A stretch of DNA of 64,000 nucleotides, from positions 186,001 to 250,000 of the forward strand of contig NZ_WQBE01000005.1 in NCBI RefSeq assembly GCF_013032005.1, written 5' to 3'. The notes beneath the pieces are model-generated. The model made no database searches and was not told where the DNA came from. It saw only the letters and a program-made list of their open reading frames with translations. This document shows positions 1 through 8,167 of this stretch, in pieces. A program made the translations under genes and the position numbers. Positions within the stretch are counted from its first letter, which is position 1; each line of letters starts with the position of its first letter. The stretch comes from Ruegeria atlantica (GTDB taxonomy: Bacteria; Pseudomonadota; Alphaproteobacteria; Rhodobacterales; Rhodobacteraceae).

Positions 1-1
1 T

Positions 2-1408
2 GCCCCGTTTCCGGGCACTAGCTTCCCTTGGATCGTGGGTTGGCTGGTCGTCGCGGCCACAGTGTTCACGCTGTATTTTGCCTTTGTGCAGCTGCGGTTC
101 TTTAGTCACGCGATCAGCCTTGTGAAAGGCGACTATTCCGATCCCAACGATGCGGGTGAGGTCAGCCACTTTCAGGCGTTGGCCACGGCGCTTTCAGGAA
201 CAGTCGGTTTGGGCAACATCGCTGGTGTGGCGGTGGCCGTCGGGATCGGCGGGCCGGGTGCCACGTTCTGGATGATCGTCGCGGGCCTGCTGGGCATGGC
301 GTCGAAATTCACTGAGTGTACGCTGGGCGTGAAATACCGCAACGAATACGACGACGGCACCGTTTCCGGTGGCCCGATGTATTACATGTCCAAAGGGTTC
401 AGTGAGCTGGGCTTGCCGGGCGGTAAGATACTGGCTGTTCTGTTTTCGATCTTCTGTATTCTTGGCGCGCTGGGCGGGGGCAACATGTTCCAGGCCAATC
501 AGGCGCACCAACAGATTGCAGGCATTGTCGGGGATTATCCGGGCTGGATTACAGGCCTGGTCTTTGCCGGTATCGTGTTTGCAGTGATCGTGGGCGGCCT
601 GAAGTCCATCGCGCGCGTCACCGAAAAGGTCGTGCCGTTCATGGGTGTTATGTACGTGGCGGCAGCACTAGTGATCATCATCATGCACGCAGACCAGATC
701 GGCTGGGCCTTCAGCCAGATCTTTGCGGGTGCCTTCACTGGCCTCGGCATCGCAGGCGGTATGGTTGGGGCGCTGATCCAGGGCTTCCGCCGTGCGGCGT
801 TCTCGAACGAGGCGGGCGTTGGTTCAGCTGCAATTGCCCACTCGGCCGTGCGGACCAAAGAGCCCATCACCGAGGGCTTCGTGTCGCTGCTTGAGCCGTT
901 CATTGATACGGTCGTGATCTGTACAATGACTGCATTGGTGATCATCATCACTCAGCAGCTGATCATCGACCCGGAAACCGGCCTTTACATGCTGACCGAA
1001 GATGGTTCGGCTATTGCCACCGTTGACGGTAATTCGGGTGTCAGCCTGACGTCTGCGGCGTTTGGCAGTGCGTTCAGCTGGTTCCCCTATGTTCTGGCGA
1101 TCGCGGTGGTTCTGTTTGCCTTCTCGACCATGATCAGTTGGTCCTATTATGGCCTCAAGGCCTGGACTTATCTGTTCGGCGAAGGACACACCAAAGAGCT
1201 GGTGTTCAAGGTCATCTTCTGCATCTTCGTTGTCATCGGTGCGGCGGCCAACCTTGGTCCGGTCATCGACTTCTCGGATGCGGCGATCTTTGCAATGGCG
1301 GTTGTGAACGTCTTTGCGCTCTACTTCCTGATGAAAGTGGTGCGCGAAGAGCTGGCCAGCTATGCATCCCGCCTGAAAAGCGGCGAAATCCGCAAATTCG
1401 AGCACTAA
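2..1408 (+). CDS. Sodium:alanine (AGCS family) symporter, 5' end missing
   Basis: The frame is open from base 2 (visible start [12 protein letters not shown]), so the true start lies upstream of the window and about 468 residues are visible. AGCS carriers import alanine or glycine with Na+ across the inner membrane. The family signature SNEAGVGSA is encoded around bases 810-840, and about ten hydrophobic segments alternate with short loops. A GTG at base 35 could be mistaken for a start, but conserved family sequence continues in frame before it. A hairpin follows the stop codon. Family assignment is firm; the exact substrate is inferred. Confidence 0.93.
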   Translation, partial: APFPGTSFPWIVGWLVVAATVFTLYFAFVQLRFFSHAISLVKGDYSDPNDAGEVSHFQALATALSGTVGLGNIAGVAVAVGIGGPGATFWMIVAGLLGMASKFTECTLGVKYRNEYDDGTVSGGPMYYMSKGFSELGLPGGKILAVLFSIFCILGALGGGNMFQANQAHQQIAGIVGDYPGWITGLVFAGIVFAVIVGGLKSIARVTEKVVPFMGVMYVAAALVIIIMHADQIGWAFSQIFAGAFTGLGIAGGMVGALIQGFRRAAFSNEAGVGSAAIAHSAVRTKEPITEGFVSLLEPFIDTVVICTMTALVIIITQQLIIDPETGLYMLTEDGSAIATVDGNSGVSLTSAAFGSAFSWFPYVLAIAVVLFAFSTMISWSYYGLKAWTYLFGEGHTKELVFKVIFCIFVVIGAAANLGPVIDFSDAAIFAMAVVNVFALYFLMKVVREELASYASRLKSGEIRKFEH

Positions 1409-1415
1409 ATCACTC

Positions 1416-1443
1416 CACCGGGGCAGCCAACACTGCCCCGGTG
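1416..1443 (+). terminator. Hairpin after the symporter gene
   Basis: An 11-bp perfect stem (ACCGGGGCAG paired with CTGCCCCGGT, plus one flanking C-G pair) with a 6-nt loop starts 7 bases after the stop codon. No U-tract follows, so it may protect the 3' end or terminate inefficiently. Confidence 0.45.
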
Positions 1444-1486
1444 CCTGACCACCCTGCGAAAAGCGCAGATTCTGGTCAAAACCCCC

Positions 1487-1515
1487 TTGCCAGTATGGAA
1501 GAACTTGCGTAAACG
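1487..1515 (+). promoter_or_regulatory. Possible sigma-70 promoter of rpmI-rplT
   Basis: TTGCCA and TAAACG are separated by 17 bases, about 75 bases upstream of the rpmI ATG. It lies in the only gap between the symporter hairpin and rpmI. The match is by eye and not tested. Confidence 0.4.
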
Positions 1516-1590
1516 GCGCTTCTGATCGCGTGACCGGCCAATGTGGCATGCCGAGTCGCGTCAAGTACCGAACCCCGAAAGGAGACGGAA

Positions 1591-1791
1591 ATGCCTAAGA
1601 TGAAGACAAAGTCGAGCGCCAAGAAGCGCTTTAAGGTGACTGCGACCGGTAAGGTCCTTGCTGGCCAGGCCGGCAAACGGCACGGCATGATTAAGCGGAC
1701 CAAGAAATTCATCCGCGATGCCCGTGGCAACACCACCCTGTCCGCCCCCGACGCCAAGATCGTCAAGGGCTACATGCCCTACGACCGCTAA
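1591..1791 (+). CDS. rpmI: 50S ribosomal protein L35
   Basis: This 66-residue, very basic protein begins [14 protein letters not shown] and has the usual L35 length and pattern, including the [18 protein letters not shown] stretch. It is part of the large ribosomal subunit. The ATG is chosen because GGAGACGGAA directly precedes it; an in-frame upstream ATG at 1543 would add 16 unrelated residues. rplT follows after 14 bases, forming the usual rpmI-rplT pair. infC, often upstream of rpmI in other bacteria, is not here. Confidence 0.98.
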   Translation: MPKMKTKSSAKKRFKVTATGKVLAGQAGKRHGMIKRTKKFIRDARGNTTLSAPDAKIVKGYMPYDR

Positions 1792-1805
1792 GAGGAGATT
1801 AAGAG

Positions 1806-2171
1806 ATGTCCCGCGTTAAAGGTGGAACCGTAACTCACGCCCGTCACAAGAAGGTCATTAAGGCAGCCAAAGGTTACTATGGCCGCCGCAAGAGCACCTT
1901 CAAGGTTGCCCGTCAGGCCGTCGACAAGGCCAACCAGTACGCAACCCGCGACCGTAAGAACCGCAAGCGCAACTTCCGCGCGCTGTGGATCCAGCGTATC
2001 AACGCTGCTGTCCGTTCGCATGACGAAGCACTGACATATTCCCGCTTCATCAACGGCCTGAACCTGGCCGGTATCGAAGTGGACCGCAAAGTTCTGGCCG
2101 ACCTGGCCGTGCACGAACCGGAAGCGTTCGGCGCGATCGTCGCCAAAGCTCAGGCCGCTCTGACTGCCTGA
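1806..2171 (+). CDS. rplT: 50S ribosomal protein L20
   Basis: The 121-residue basic protein begins [16 protein letters not shown] and contains the typical [13 protein letters not shown] and [11 protein letters not shown] stretches. L20 is needed early in 50S assembly and in many bacteria represses its own rpmI-rplT mRNA. GAGGAGATTAAGAG precedes the ATG. A strong terminator lies 26 bases after the stop, so pheS, a frequent downstream neighbour elsewhere, is not part of this transcript. Confidence 0.98.
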   Translation: MSRVKGGTVTHARHKKVIKAAKGYYGRRKSTFKVARQAVDKANQYATRDRKNRKRNFRALWIQRINAAVRSHDEALTYSRFINGLNLAGIEVDRKVLADLAVHEPEAFGAIVAKAQAALTA

Positions 2172-2197
2172 TCCTCTGAAAAGAGACAGTGAATGAA

Positions 2198-2226
2198 AGG
2201 CCGTCCCTTTGGGGCGGCCTTTTTTT
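2198..2226 (+). terminator. Rho-independent terminator of rpmI-rplT
   Basis: AGGCCGTCCC pairs with GGGGCGGCCT (10 bp, one G-U) around a 3-base loop and is followed by seven T. Almost the same hairpin ends rpmE near 21.4 kb. Confidence 0.92.
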
Positions 2227-2295
2227 GCAGCTGAACCCTGGCTAGGTAGCCCTGAACCCATTTTGGGCTGCAACGATACCTTCCGTTTGAAAGCA

Positions 2296-2958
2296 TCATT
2301 CATCAGTGTTCACCCACACTTCAAGCGTTGCCTCGCCCCAGGTGATACAGTCAGAAAGGCCATTGCATTCTTCGGGTAGACGCCCTTTTGTTGTTCTGTT
2401 TATCCATCGCGACTGTCGGAAACTAACGTTCGCAATGCCATCCTGAGTCAGCAACTCTCCTGATTTGGAAAACTCGTGTCCGTCGATCGGATTTAAGGAG
2501 ACTTCATTACCGCTCAGCATAGTGAAAACGAGAGAGGTATCACTGTGGGTCTCGGGATTCTTCAATTCAGCTCGGACGTTACAAACATTTTGTATGGTAG
2601 AACCATTGCCCGCCCTTCGGGTGCCGGTGAGGATTATAACCCGCTGGCCTACCGTAGAGTTTATTTGCATTCTATTGCCGACAAGTTGCCAGTAATTCCC
2701 CTCGGACGGTCGTTTGGATTCGACTTCCTGAAAGCCAAGTTTTTCAAACTGTTCGATTGTTTTTTGGGTGTCTGGAAAACTTGCAAGGCAAGTCGAACTG
2801 AAAACAGAAGCAAGTTGCCTGAACTCAACCGTTCCAGTCGAAGGCATCACTGTTAACGGCGGTTCTTCATTTTTTGGTGTTGTTGAGCACGCCGAGATGA
2901 AGGTTAGAGCCAGTGAAAGATACACGGAGTAGCGTTTTAAGCTGCTGTCAGCCTTCAT
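2296..2958 (-). CDS. Predicted lipoprotein of unknown function
   Basis: The 220-residue protein starts MKADSSLKRYS and carries a lipoprotein signal ending in FISAC, so the Cys near residue 24 is the probable lipidation site. The ATG at 2958 is preferred over an upstream frame extension because GGGAGTTTGAGA precedes it and the signal peptide then has normal length. The mature part is rich in Ser, Thr and Asn and contains several Cys (for example ECNGLSDC), perhaps forming disulfides. I recognise no domain. Base composition is visibly more AT-rich than the neighbours, which may indicate transfer. Confidence 0.8.
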   Translation of the reverse strand: MKADSSLKRYSVYLSLALTFISACSTTPKNEEPPLTVMPSTGTVEFRQLASVFSSTCLASFPDTQKTIEQFEKLGFQEVESKRPSEGNYWQLVGNRMQINSTVGQRVIILTGTRRAGNGSTIQNVCNVRAELKNPETHSDTSLVFTMLSGNEVSLNPIDGHEFSKSGELLTQDGIANVSFRQSRWINRTTKGRLPEECNGLSDCITWGEATLEVWVNTDE

Positions 2959-3075
2959 TCTCAAACTCCCGGTAAGAGCAAACTTACGTGATCGTGCAAG
3001 AGGAATGAAATGCATCATGCACAGGATTGGGGAAAACTTAGTTTATCATTTTCATGTCTAACGCATTCGGCGTGG

Positions 3076-3531
3076 CTAGTTGCCCTTCTTCACCAATTGT
3101 GCAGCGAAGGCCACGCCCGTGCCCGGCCCGGCATAGGTGACCATGATCACGTCATCCAGATAGACACCGTTGAAAATCCCAGCCGAGACGTCATCCCCCG
3201 ATATCCCGGCCTCAGCCAATACGAACCGGGTGGGGTCATCCAGGCTGAAGGTGCCCATCGCCTCTTCGACGATCCATTCCTTGTCCCCAATGCGGCGCCA
3301 GCGGTTGGTGGCAGTGATAAGGTTGCCGTCCAATTTGGTGACTTCCAACTCCATCTCGGTCTGCAGCAGGCCCTTCTCGTGGTTGGGGTTCGATTTGGCG
3401 AAGGCCACCAGATAGGTGCCATGCCATGTACCGACGATCTGAGGGAAGCCGCTGCCGTCTTCGGCACTGGCGGGGGCTGCAAGGGCTAGCACAAGGGCGG
3501 CGGCAATGCTGCGGAAAAGGTTGAGTGTCAT
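3076..3531 (-). CDS. Exported protein of unknown function
   Basis: The 151-residue protein begins MTLNLFRSIAAALVLALAA and has a Sec signal peptide with probable cleavage after APASA. AGGAGATCGCCCC before the ATG supports this start. The mature part contains GTWHGTYLVAFAKS and a repeated beta-strand pattern ending FAAQLVKKGN, which looks like a small periplasmic beta-barrel (lipocalin-like) fold. That fold is only an impression. No enzyme motif is visible. Confidence 0.8.
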   Translation of the reverse strand: MTLNLFRSIAAALVLALAAPASAEDGSGFPQIVGTWHGTYLVAFAKSNPNHEKGLLQTEMELEVTKLDGNLITATNRWRRIGDKEWIVEEAMGTFSLDDPTRFVLAEAGISGDDVSAGIFNGVYLDDVIMVTYAGPGTGVAFAAQLVKKGN

Positions 3532-3603
3532 GGGGCGATCTCCTGCAAAGGGTGCCTTCAGGCTACCCGAGTTCTGGAAATTGGCAAACCATGGTTTAGA
3601 AAC

Positions 3604-3629
3604 AAAAAAACCGGCGCCGAAAGCGCCGG
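3604..3629 (-). terminator. Rho-independent terminator of the class III aminotransferase gene
   Basis: CCGGCGC pairs with GCGCCGG around a 5-base loop. On the minus strand it is followed by seven T. It begins 24 bases after the aminotransferase stop codon. A shorter T run on the other side could make it weakly bidirectional. Confidence 0.8.
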
Positions 3630-3653
3630 TTTTCATAAGCTTTGTGCAGCGAC

Positions 3654-5045
3654 TTAGCCGAACACACGACCCAGCGCGCCGTCGACGGCGTCGGTGATCT
3701 GGTCGATGTCATCTGCCGTTGCGATCAGCGCGGGCGAGAAGCACAGCGTGTTGTTGCGGCTGGGGATCGAGCGGTTGGTGGCACCAATGATGACGCCTTG
3801 CGCCATACAATCAGCCACAACGGCCTGAACCTTTTTTTCGTCCATCGGCTCTTTGGTTGAACGGTCTGCGACCAGCTCGGCACCCAGGAACAGGCCCTTG
3901 CCGCGCACGTCGCCGATGACCTTGTGCTTTTCCATCAGCGCCTGCAGGTTGCCCATCATACGGTCACCCATGTCGGCGCAGTTGCCCAGCAGGTTTTCGT
4001 CCTGAATGATGCGCATGTTTTCAACCGCAGCTGCCGGGCCGGCGGTGCAGCCACCAAAGGTCGAGATGTCGCGGAAATAGCTCATCGGATCAGCGGCATC
4101 GTCCTTGAACATGTCAAAGACTTCCTCGGTGGTGACCATGCAGGCAATCGCCGCATAGCCCGAGGCAACGCCTTTGGCCATGGTCACGAAGTCCGGCTTG
4201 ATGCCGTATTGCTGATAGCCGAACCAAGTGCCCGTACGACCGACGCCGCAGACCACTTCGTCGATATGCAGCAGCACGTCGTACTTCTTGCAGATTTCCT
4301 GCACGCGCTGCCAATAGCCTTCGGGCGCTTCGATCACGCCGCCGCCTGCGGTTACCGGCTCAAGGCACAGTGCGCCAACGGTGTCGGGACCTTCGCGCAG
4401 GATGACCTCTTCGATCTGATCTGCGGCCCAGACGCCAAAGTTTTCTTCGGGCGCGCCGTCCAGCTCGTGCTTGCGGTACTCCATGCAGTGGGGCACGCGC
4501 ACGAAATCGGGCGCGAAGGGGCCGTACTGGGCGTTGCGCTCGTCCTGACCGCCTGCCGACATGGTCGCCAGGGTCGAGCCGTGATAGTCACGGTCGCGGT
4601 ACAGGATTTTGGTCTTTTTACCGCCATAGCGCTTATGCGCGATCTGACGGACCATCTTGAAGGCCTTCTCGTTCGCCTCAGAGCCCGAGTTGGTGTAGTA
4701 CACCCGGCTCATGCCCGGCATTTTGTCGATCAGCATTTCGGCAAAGATCGAACCGGGGATCGAACCTGCGGTATTGGCGAAATAGCACAGCTTCATCAGC
4801 TGTTCGTAGACCGCCTTACAGATTGATTCGCGGCCATAGCCAACGTTGACGGTCCAAACACCACCGGACACGGCGTCCAGATGCTCTTTGCCCTTTTGAT
4901 CCCAAACGCGCATGCCCTTGCCTTCGACAATGATGCGTGGGTCATTGGTTTCAAAGGGTTTATGCTGGATCAGGTGATGCCAGATGTGGGCGCGGTCGGC
5001 TTCGACTACGCGGGAAAGATCGTTTTCGTTGAACGTGCCGTCCAT
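3654..5045 (-). CDS. Class III PLP aminotransferase, taurine:pyruvate aminotransferase-like
   Basis: The 463-residue enzyme has GSEANEKAFK at 121-130, the PLP-ring Asp262 in HIDEV and the Schiff-base Lys291 in MAKGVASG, all class III features. The N-terminus (ADRAHIWHHLIQHKP, EGKGMRVWD) and DAVSGGVWTVNVGYGR closely resemble taurine:pyruvate aminotransferase (Tpa) as I know it. No taurine transport or xsc gene is nearby, so the amino donor could be another omega-amine. The ATG at 5045 has AAGGACATGTC before it. The gene is divergent from an acyl-CoA synthetase across 221 bases and ends at a good terminator. Confidence 0.85.
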   Translation of the reverse strand: MDGTFNENDLSRVVEADRAHIWHHLIQHKPFETNDPRIIVEGKGMRVWDQKGKEHLDAVSGGVWTVNVGYGRESICKAVYEQLMKLCYFANTAGSIPGSIFAEMLIDKMPGMSRVYYTNSGSEANEKAFKMVRQIAHKRYGGKKTKILYRDRDYHGSTLATMSAGGQDERNAQYGPFAPDFVRVPHCMEYRKHELDGAPEENFGVWAADQIEEVILREGPDTVGALCLEPVTAGGGVIEAPEGYWQRVQEICKKYDVLLHIDEVVCGVGRTGTWFGYQQYGIKPDFVTMAKGVASGYAAIACMVTTEEVFDMFKDDAADPMSYFRDISTFGGCTAGPAAAVENMRIIQDENLLGNCADMGDRMMGNLQALMEKHKVIGDVRGKGLFLGAELVADRSTKEPMDEKKVQAVVADCMAQGVIIGATNRSIPSRNNTLCFSPALIATADDIDQITDAVDGALGRVFG

Positions 5046-5266
5046 GACATGTCCTTTCAATAAAGCTCGTTGCACGGATTGCAGGGGCTATCCCGAACCG
5101 GCAGATGTTTTCGATGGCTCAGATCACCTTGAATGGCCTGTCGGAGATAGGGCCAGATTGCACCATCCCGTATTGCCAGTCCATTCCAGAGACGTATTTT
5201 TACGGGTTTGTCAGGGGCTCAACTTTGTGCTCAATTCGCGCAAATCGCGATTGGGAGGATCAGCGG

Positions 5267-6895
5267 ATGGGAGCCACACAAATTTACGAGCGTCATCTGG
5301 ACAAATGCCGGGCCAACTATGTGCCGTTGTCCCCGTTGAGCTTTCTCGAACGCACAGCGCAGGTTTACCCTGATTACCCCTCGGTTGTGTATGGTGATCG
5401 CCGGTATAGCTGGGCAGAGACCTATGCCCGATGCCGCCGTCTGGCCGGCGCATTGGTCTCACGTGGAATAGGGCAGGGCGACACTGTGTCGATCATCGCC
5501 GCCAATATCCCTGAAATGTACGAGGCACATTTTGGCGTGCCCATGGCCGGTGCCGTTTTGAACGCGATCAACACGCGATTGGATGCGGCGATCATTGCCT
5601 TCATCCTTAATCATGCGGAATCCAAGGTGCTGCTGGTCGATCCCGAATTTTCGGGTGTGGTGAAAGAGGCTCTGAAACAGATCGACCACGACCTGCTGGT
5701 CATTGATATCGAAGACACCAGTTTTGAGGGCGGGGAAAAGTTGGGCAACCTGACCTATGACGCCTTGCTGGCAGACAGCGATCCGGAATTTGAGTGGTCC
5801 TTGCCCAAAGACGAATGGGACGCGATCACGCTGAATTACACGTCCGGGACAACGGGCAATCCGAAAGGCGTGGTTTATCACCATCGGGGTGCCGCGCTAA
5901 ACGCGCAGTCGGATCTGTTGGATTGGGATATGCCGAAGCATGCAGTCTATTTGTGGACTTTGCCGATGTTCCATTGCAATGGCTGGTGTTTTCCATGGGC
6001 GATGGCGGCCAATGCGGGCGTTTCGGTCTGTCTGCGCGCGGTGCGTGCTGAACCGATCTATGCAGCCTTCAGGGATGAGAAGGTCACACATTTCTGCGGC
6101 GCGCCAATTGTGCTGAATATGCTGGCCCATGCACCGGATGAGTTGAAAGACTTTGATCATCAGATCAAGGTGATGACTGCGGGTGCTCCGCCCCCTGCCG
6201 CCGTGATTGAAGCGATGGAGGCCATGGGGGTCGAGGTGACCCATGTGTATGGTCTGACCGAGACCTATGGCCCATCGGTGGTCTGCGCCTGGAAAGACGA
6301 ATGGAACACCAAGGATGCACAGGAACGCGCGGCGCTGAAGGTGCGGCAGGGGGTGCGCTATTCGGCCCTGTCGGGCCTGATGGTGGCCGACCCTGAAACG
6401 CTAGAACCTGTACCTGCCGATGGCGAAACCATGGGTGAGATTTTCATGCAGGGCAACGTGGTGATGAAGGGCTATCTGAAAAATCCCGAGGCAACGGACA
6501 AAGCCTTTAACGGCGGTTGGTTTGCTTCGGGCGATCTGGGGGTGATGTATCCCGACGGCTATATCGCGCTTAAGGATCGGTCCAAGGACATCATCATTTC
6601 AGGGGGCGAGAATATCTCGTCGGTCGAGGTCGAAGGCATCCTGTACAAACACCCAGCAGTGATGGAGGCCGCAGTTGTGGCGCGACCGGACGAAAAATGG
6701 GGGGAAACCCCCTGCGCCTTTGTCGAGCTAAAACCTGACGCCACCGCGACCGAGGCGGAGTTGATCGCATTCTGCCGGGATAACATGGCCCATTTCAAAG
6801 CGCCTAAGACAGTGGTGTTCGGAACCTTGCCCAAAACCTCAACTGGGAAAGTTCAGAAGTTCGTGCTGAGGGATCAGGCGCGTACGCTGACCTAA
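5267..6895 (+). CDS. Acyl-CoA synthetase (AMP-forming)
   Basis: The 542-residue protein belongs to the ANL adenylating family. It has the P-loop-like YTSGTTGNPKG, then VYGLTETYGP, GDLGV with the downstream DRSKDIIISGGENIS hinge, and the C-terminal catalytic Lys in KTSTGKVQK. It activates a carboxylic acid with ATP and CoA; medium or short chain substrates are likely by overall resemblance, but the substrate cannot be read from sequence. The ATG at 5267 is chosen for GGGAGGA 7 bases upstream; an earlier in-frame ATG at 5105 has no such site. Its stop shares bases with the stop of the convergent DOPA-dioxygenase-like gene. Confidence 0.92.
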   Translation: MGATQIYERHLDKCRANYVPLSPLSFLERTAQVYPDYPSVVYGDRRYSWAETYARCRRLAGALVSRGIGQGDTVSIIAANIPEMYEAHFGVPMAGAVLNAINTRLDAAIIAFILNHAESKVLLVDPEFSGVVKEALKQIDHDLLVIDIEDTSFEGGEKLGNLTYDALLADSDPEFEWSLPKDEWDAITLNYTSGTTGNPKGVVYHHRGAALNAQSDLLDWDMPKHAVYLWTLPMFHCNGWCFPWAMAANAGVSVCLRAVRAEPIYAAFRDEKVTHFCGAPIVLNMLAHAPDELKDFDHQIKVMTAGAPPPAAVIEAMEAMGVEVTHVYGLTETYGPSVVCAWKDEWNTKDAQERAALKVRQGVRYSALSGLMVADPETLEPVPADGETMGEIFMQGNVVMKGYLKNPEATDKAFNGGWFASGDLGVMYPDGYIALKDRSKDIIISGGENISSVEVEGILYKHPAVMEAAVVARPDEKWGETPCAFVELKPDATATEAELIAFCRDNMAHFKAPKTVVFGTLPKTSTGKVQKFVLRDQARTLT

Positions 6896-7233
6896 GCGCC
6901 CATCTTGTCAAAGATCGAAAGGTTCAGCTCAAGCATCTCACCCATCCAGATGGCCCGGTCCCGATGATCCTCGAGGTGCTGTCCGGTTTCGGGGTGGGTG
7001 AAGATGGTCAGGCCCTGCCGGTTCAGCATCAGCCAGGGAATGACCTGATCGAACGCGTCCGGTGCAAAGGCCAGCTGGCAGCTCCAGCGTGGGTGAGGGC
7101 CGACATTGCGTTCATGCACGCGACCCATATCAATAGAAAACAGCCCTGCCGCTTCTTCGCAAACCCGTCGTGCGACATCCACAGTTTCCGCGTCAAAATA
7201 GACATGGGCGTGATAGCCGGTGATCTCGGGCAT
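6892..7233 (-). CDS. DOPA 4,5-dioxygenase family protein
   Basis: The 113-residue protein starts MPEITGYHAHVYFD. HAHVYFD, HPRWSCQLAF and TIFTHPETG with a trailing EDH match the small DOPA 4,5-dioxygenase family, whose characterised members cleave catechol rings using iron held by His residues. The start at 7233 has GAGGTCACC before it; a GTG at 7257 is the alternative. The gene lies 90 bases downstream of maiA, at the end of the homogentisate cluster, which suggests a role in aromatic breakdown. The substrate is unknown. Confidence 0.85.
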   Translation of the reverse strand: MPEITGYHAHVYFDAETVDVARRVCEEAAGLFSIDMGRVHERNVGPHPRWSCQLAFAPDAFDQVIPWLMLNRQGLTIFTHPETGQHLEDHRDRAIWMGEMLELNLSIFDKMGA

Positions 7234-7322
7234 GGTGACCTCATCCATCTGTTTCACAGAAAACCTAGGTCGAACTTGCAGTCATTCCTATCCTCATCGG
7301 CACACATACCCTGTGCGCTGGG

Positions 7323-7961
7323 TTAAGTAGGGGCATTCGCATTCGGATGTGCCGCGGCAAAGGCGGGATGGTCGGCACAGGCGGCCTCGACTGCAAGGAT
7401 GCGGGGCAGGTCGGACAAATCAACCTGCCAGCGCCGCGCATTATAGAGCTGCGGCATCAAGCACAGATCGGCCAGCCCTGGGCTGCTGCCCGTGCAATAG
7501 GGTGTCTGGTCAAATCCCGCCAGCAGCGTTTCAAACGCCAGCAGGCCGGGTCGGATGAAGTGGCGCATCCAATCGCCCGGCATCCCTTCGGCACCGTTGC
7601 TCAGCGTTGTGGCATATTGCGCCACCGACAGGTTGCAGACCGGGTGGATGTCCACCGCGATGGAGTGTGCCAGCGCCGTTGCCTTGGCGCGCAATGCAGG
7701 CTCGGCAGACAATAAGCCCAACCCCCGGCTTTGATCCAGATAGTCGATGATTGCCAAAGATTGCGTCAATCGCAGCCCGTCAATATCCAGCACCGGAACC
7801 AGCCCCTGCGGGTTACGCGCAAGATGGTCTTGTGACTTCTGGCCCCCGGCCTTTAGATCAACGAAGACAGGGCGATAGGCAATTCCCGCCAAATTCAGCG
7901 TGATGCGCACACGGTAGCTGGCCGATGAGCGCCAGAAATCAAAAAGAACCACTTCGCCCAT
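7323..7961 (-). CDS. maiA: Maleylacetoacetate isomerase (zeta-class GST)
   Basis: The 212-residue protein begins MGEVVLFDFWRSSASYRVRI. The SSASYRVRI segment is the zeta-class GST catalytic motif, followed by NPQGLVPVLDIDG and LTQSLAIIDYL typical of glutathione binding. It isomerises maleylacetoacetate to fumarylacetoacetate, the step between hmgA and fahA products, in the cytoplasm. The ATG lies 4 bases after the stop of the DUF2783 gene, so it is translated in the same operon as the flavin monooxygenase rather than directly with hmgA and fahA. Confidence 0.94.
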   Translation of the reverse strand: MGEVVLFDFWRSSASYRVRITLNLAGIAYRPVFVDLKAGGQKSQDHLARNPQGLVPVLDIDGLRLTQSLAIIDYLDQSRGLGLLSAEPALRAKATALAHSIAVDIHPVCNLSVAQYATTLSNGAEGMPGDWMRHFIRPGLLAFETLLAGFDQTPYCTGSSPGLADLCLMPQLYNARRWQVDLSDLPRILAVEAACADHPAFAAAHPNANAPT

Positions 7962-7965
7962 TGTT

Positions 7966-8163
7966 TCAGGTCTCTCTTAGGGCCGCGGCTTCGACTGCCT
8001 GGTTCAGCACATCGGAGTCCCCGATATGGTTCGCCAAAACCAGAACCAGACGCGCGTTCAGCGCGTCGCTTGCGGATTTGTCCAACCCGTCATGGGCGGC
8101 CAGCAGTCCGGCATAGAAATCATCGGCATTGTCGAGATTGGGGGTGAGGATCAGATCAGTCAT
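7966..8163 (-). CDS. DUF2783 small protein, candidate coupling protein of the monooxygenase
   Basis: The 65-residue protein begins MTDLILTPNLDNADDFYAGL and is mostly helical in appearance (DDFYAGLLAAHDGL, LNARLVLVLANHIGD). AAGGAGTAAGAAA precedes the ATG, which lies 4 bases after the monooxygenase stop; maiA starts 4 bases after its own stop. I recognise the DUF2783 family. In Pseudomonas putida U the 3-hydroxyphenylacetate 6-hydroxylase consists of a 63-kDa flavoprotein MhaA and a 6.3-kDa coupling protein MhaB. Size and context here fit that pair, but the functional link is inference. Confidence 0.88.
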   Translation of the reverse strand: MTDLILTPNLDNADDFYAGLLAAHDGLDKSASDALNARLVLVLANHIGDSDVLNQAVEAAALRET

Positions 8164-8167
8164 TTTC

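Noticed and set aside
5105..5266. N-terminal extension of the acyl-CoA synthetase
   Set aside because: The extra 54 residues have no family counterpart and no ribosome site, whereas GGGAGGA precedes the ATG at 5267.
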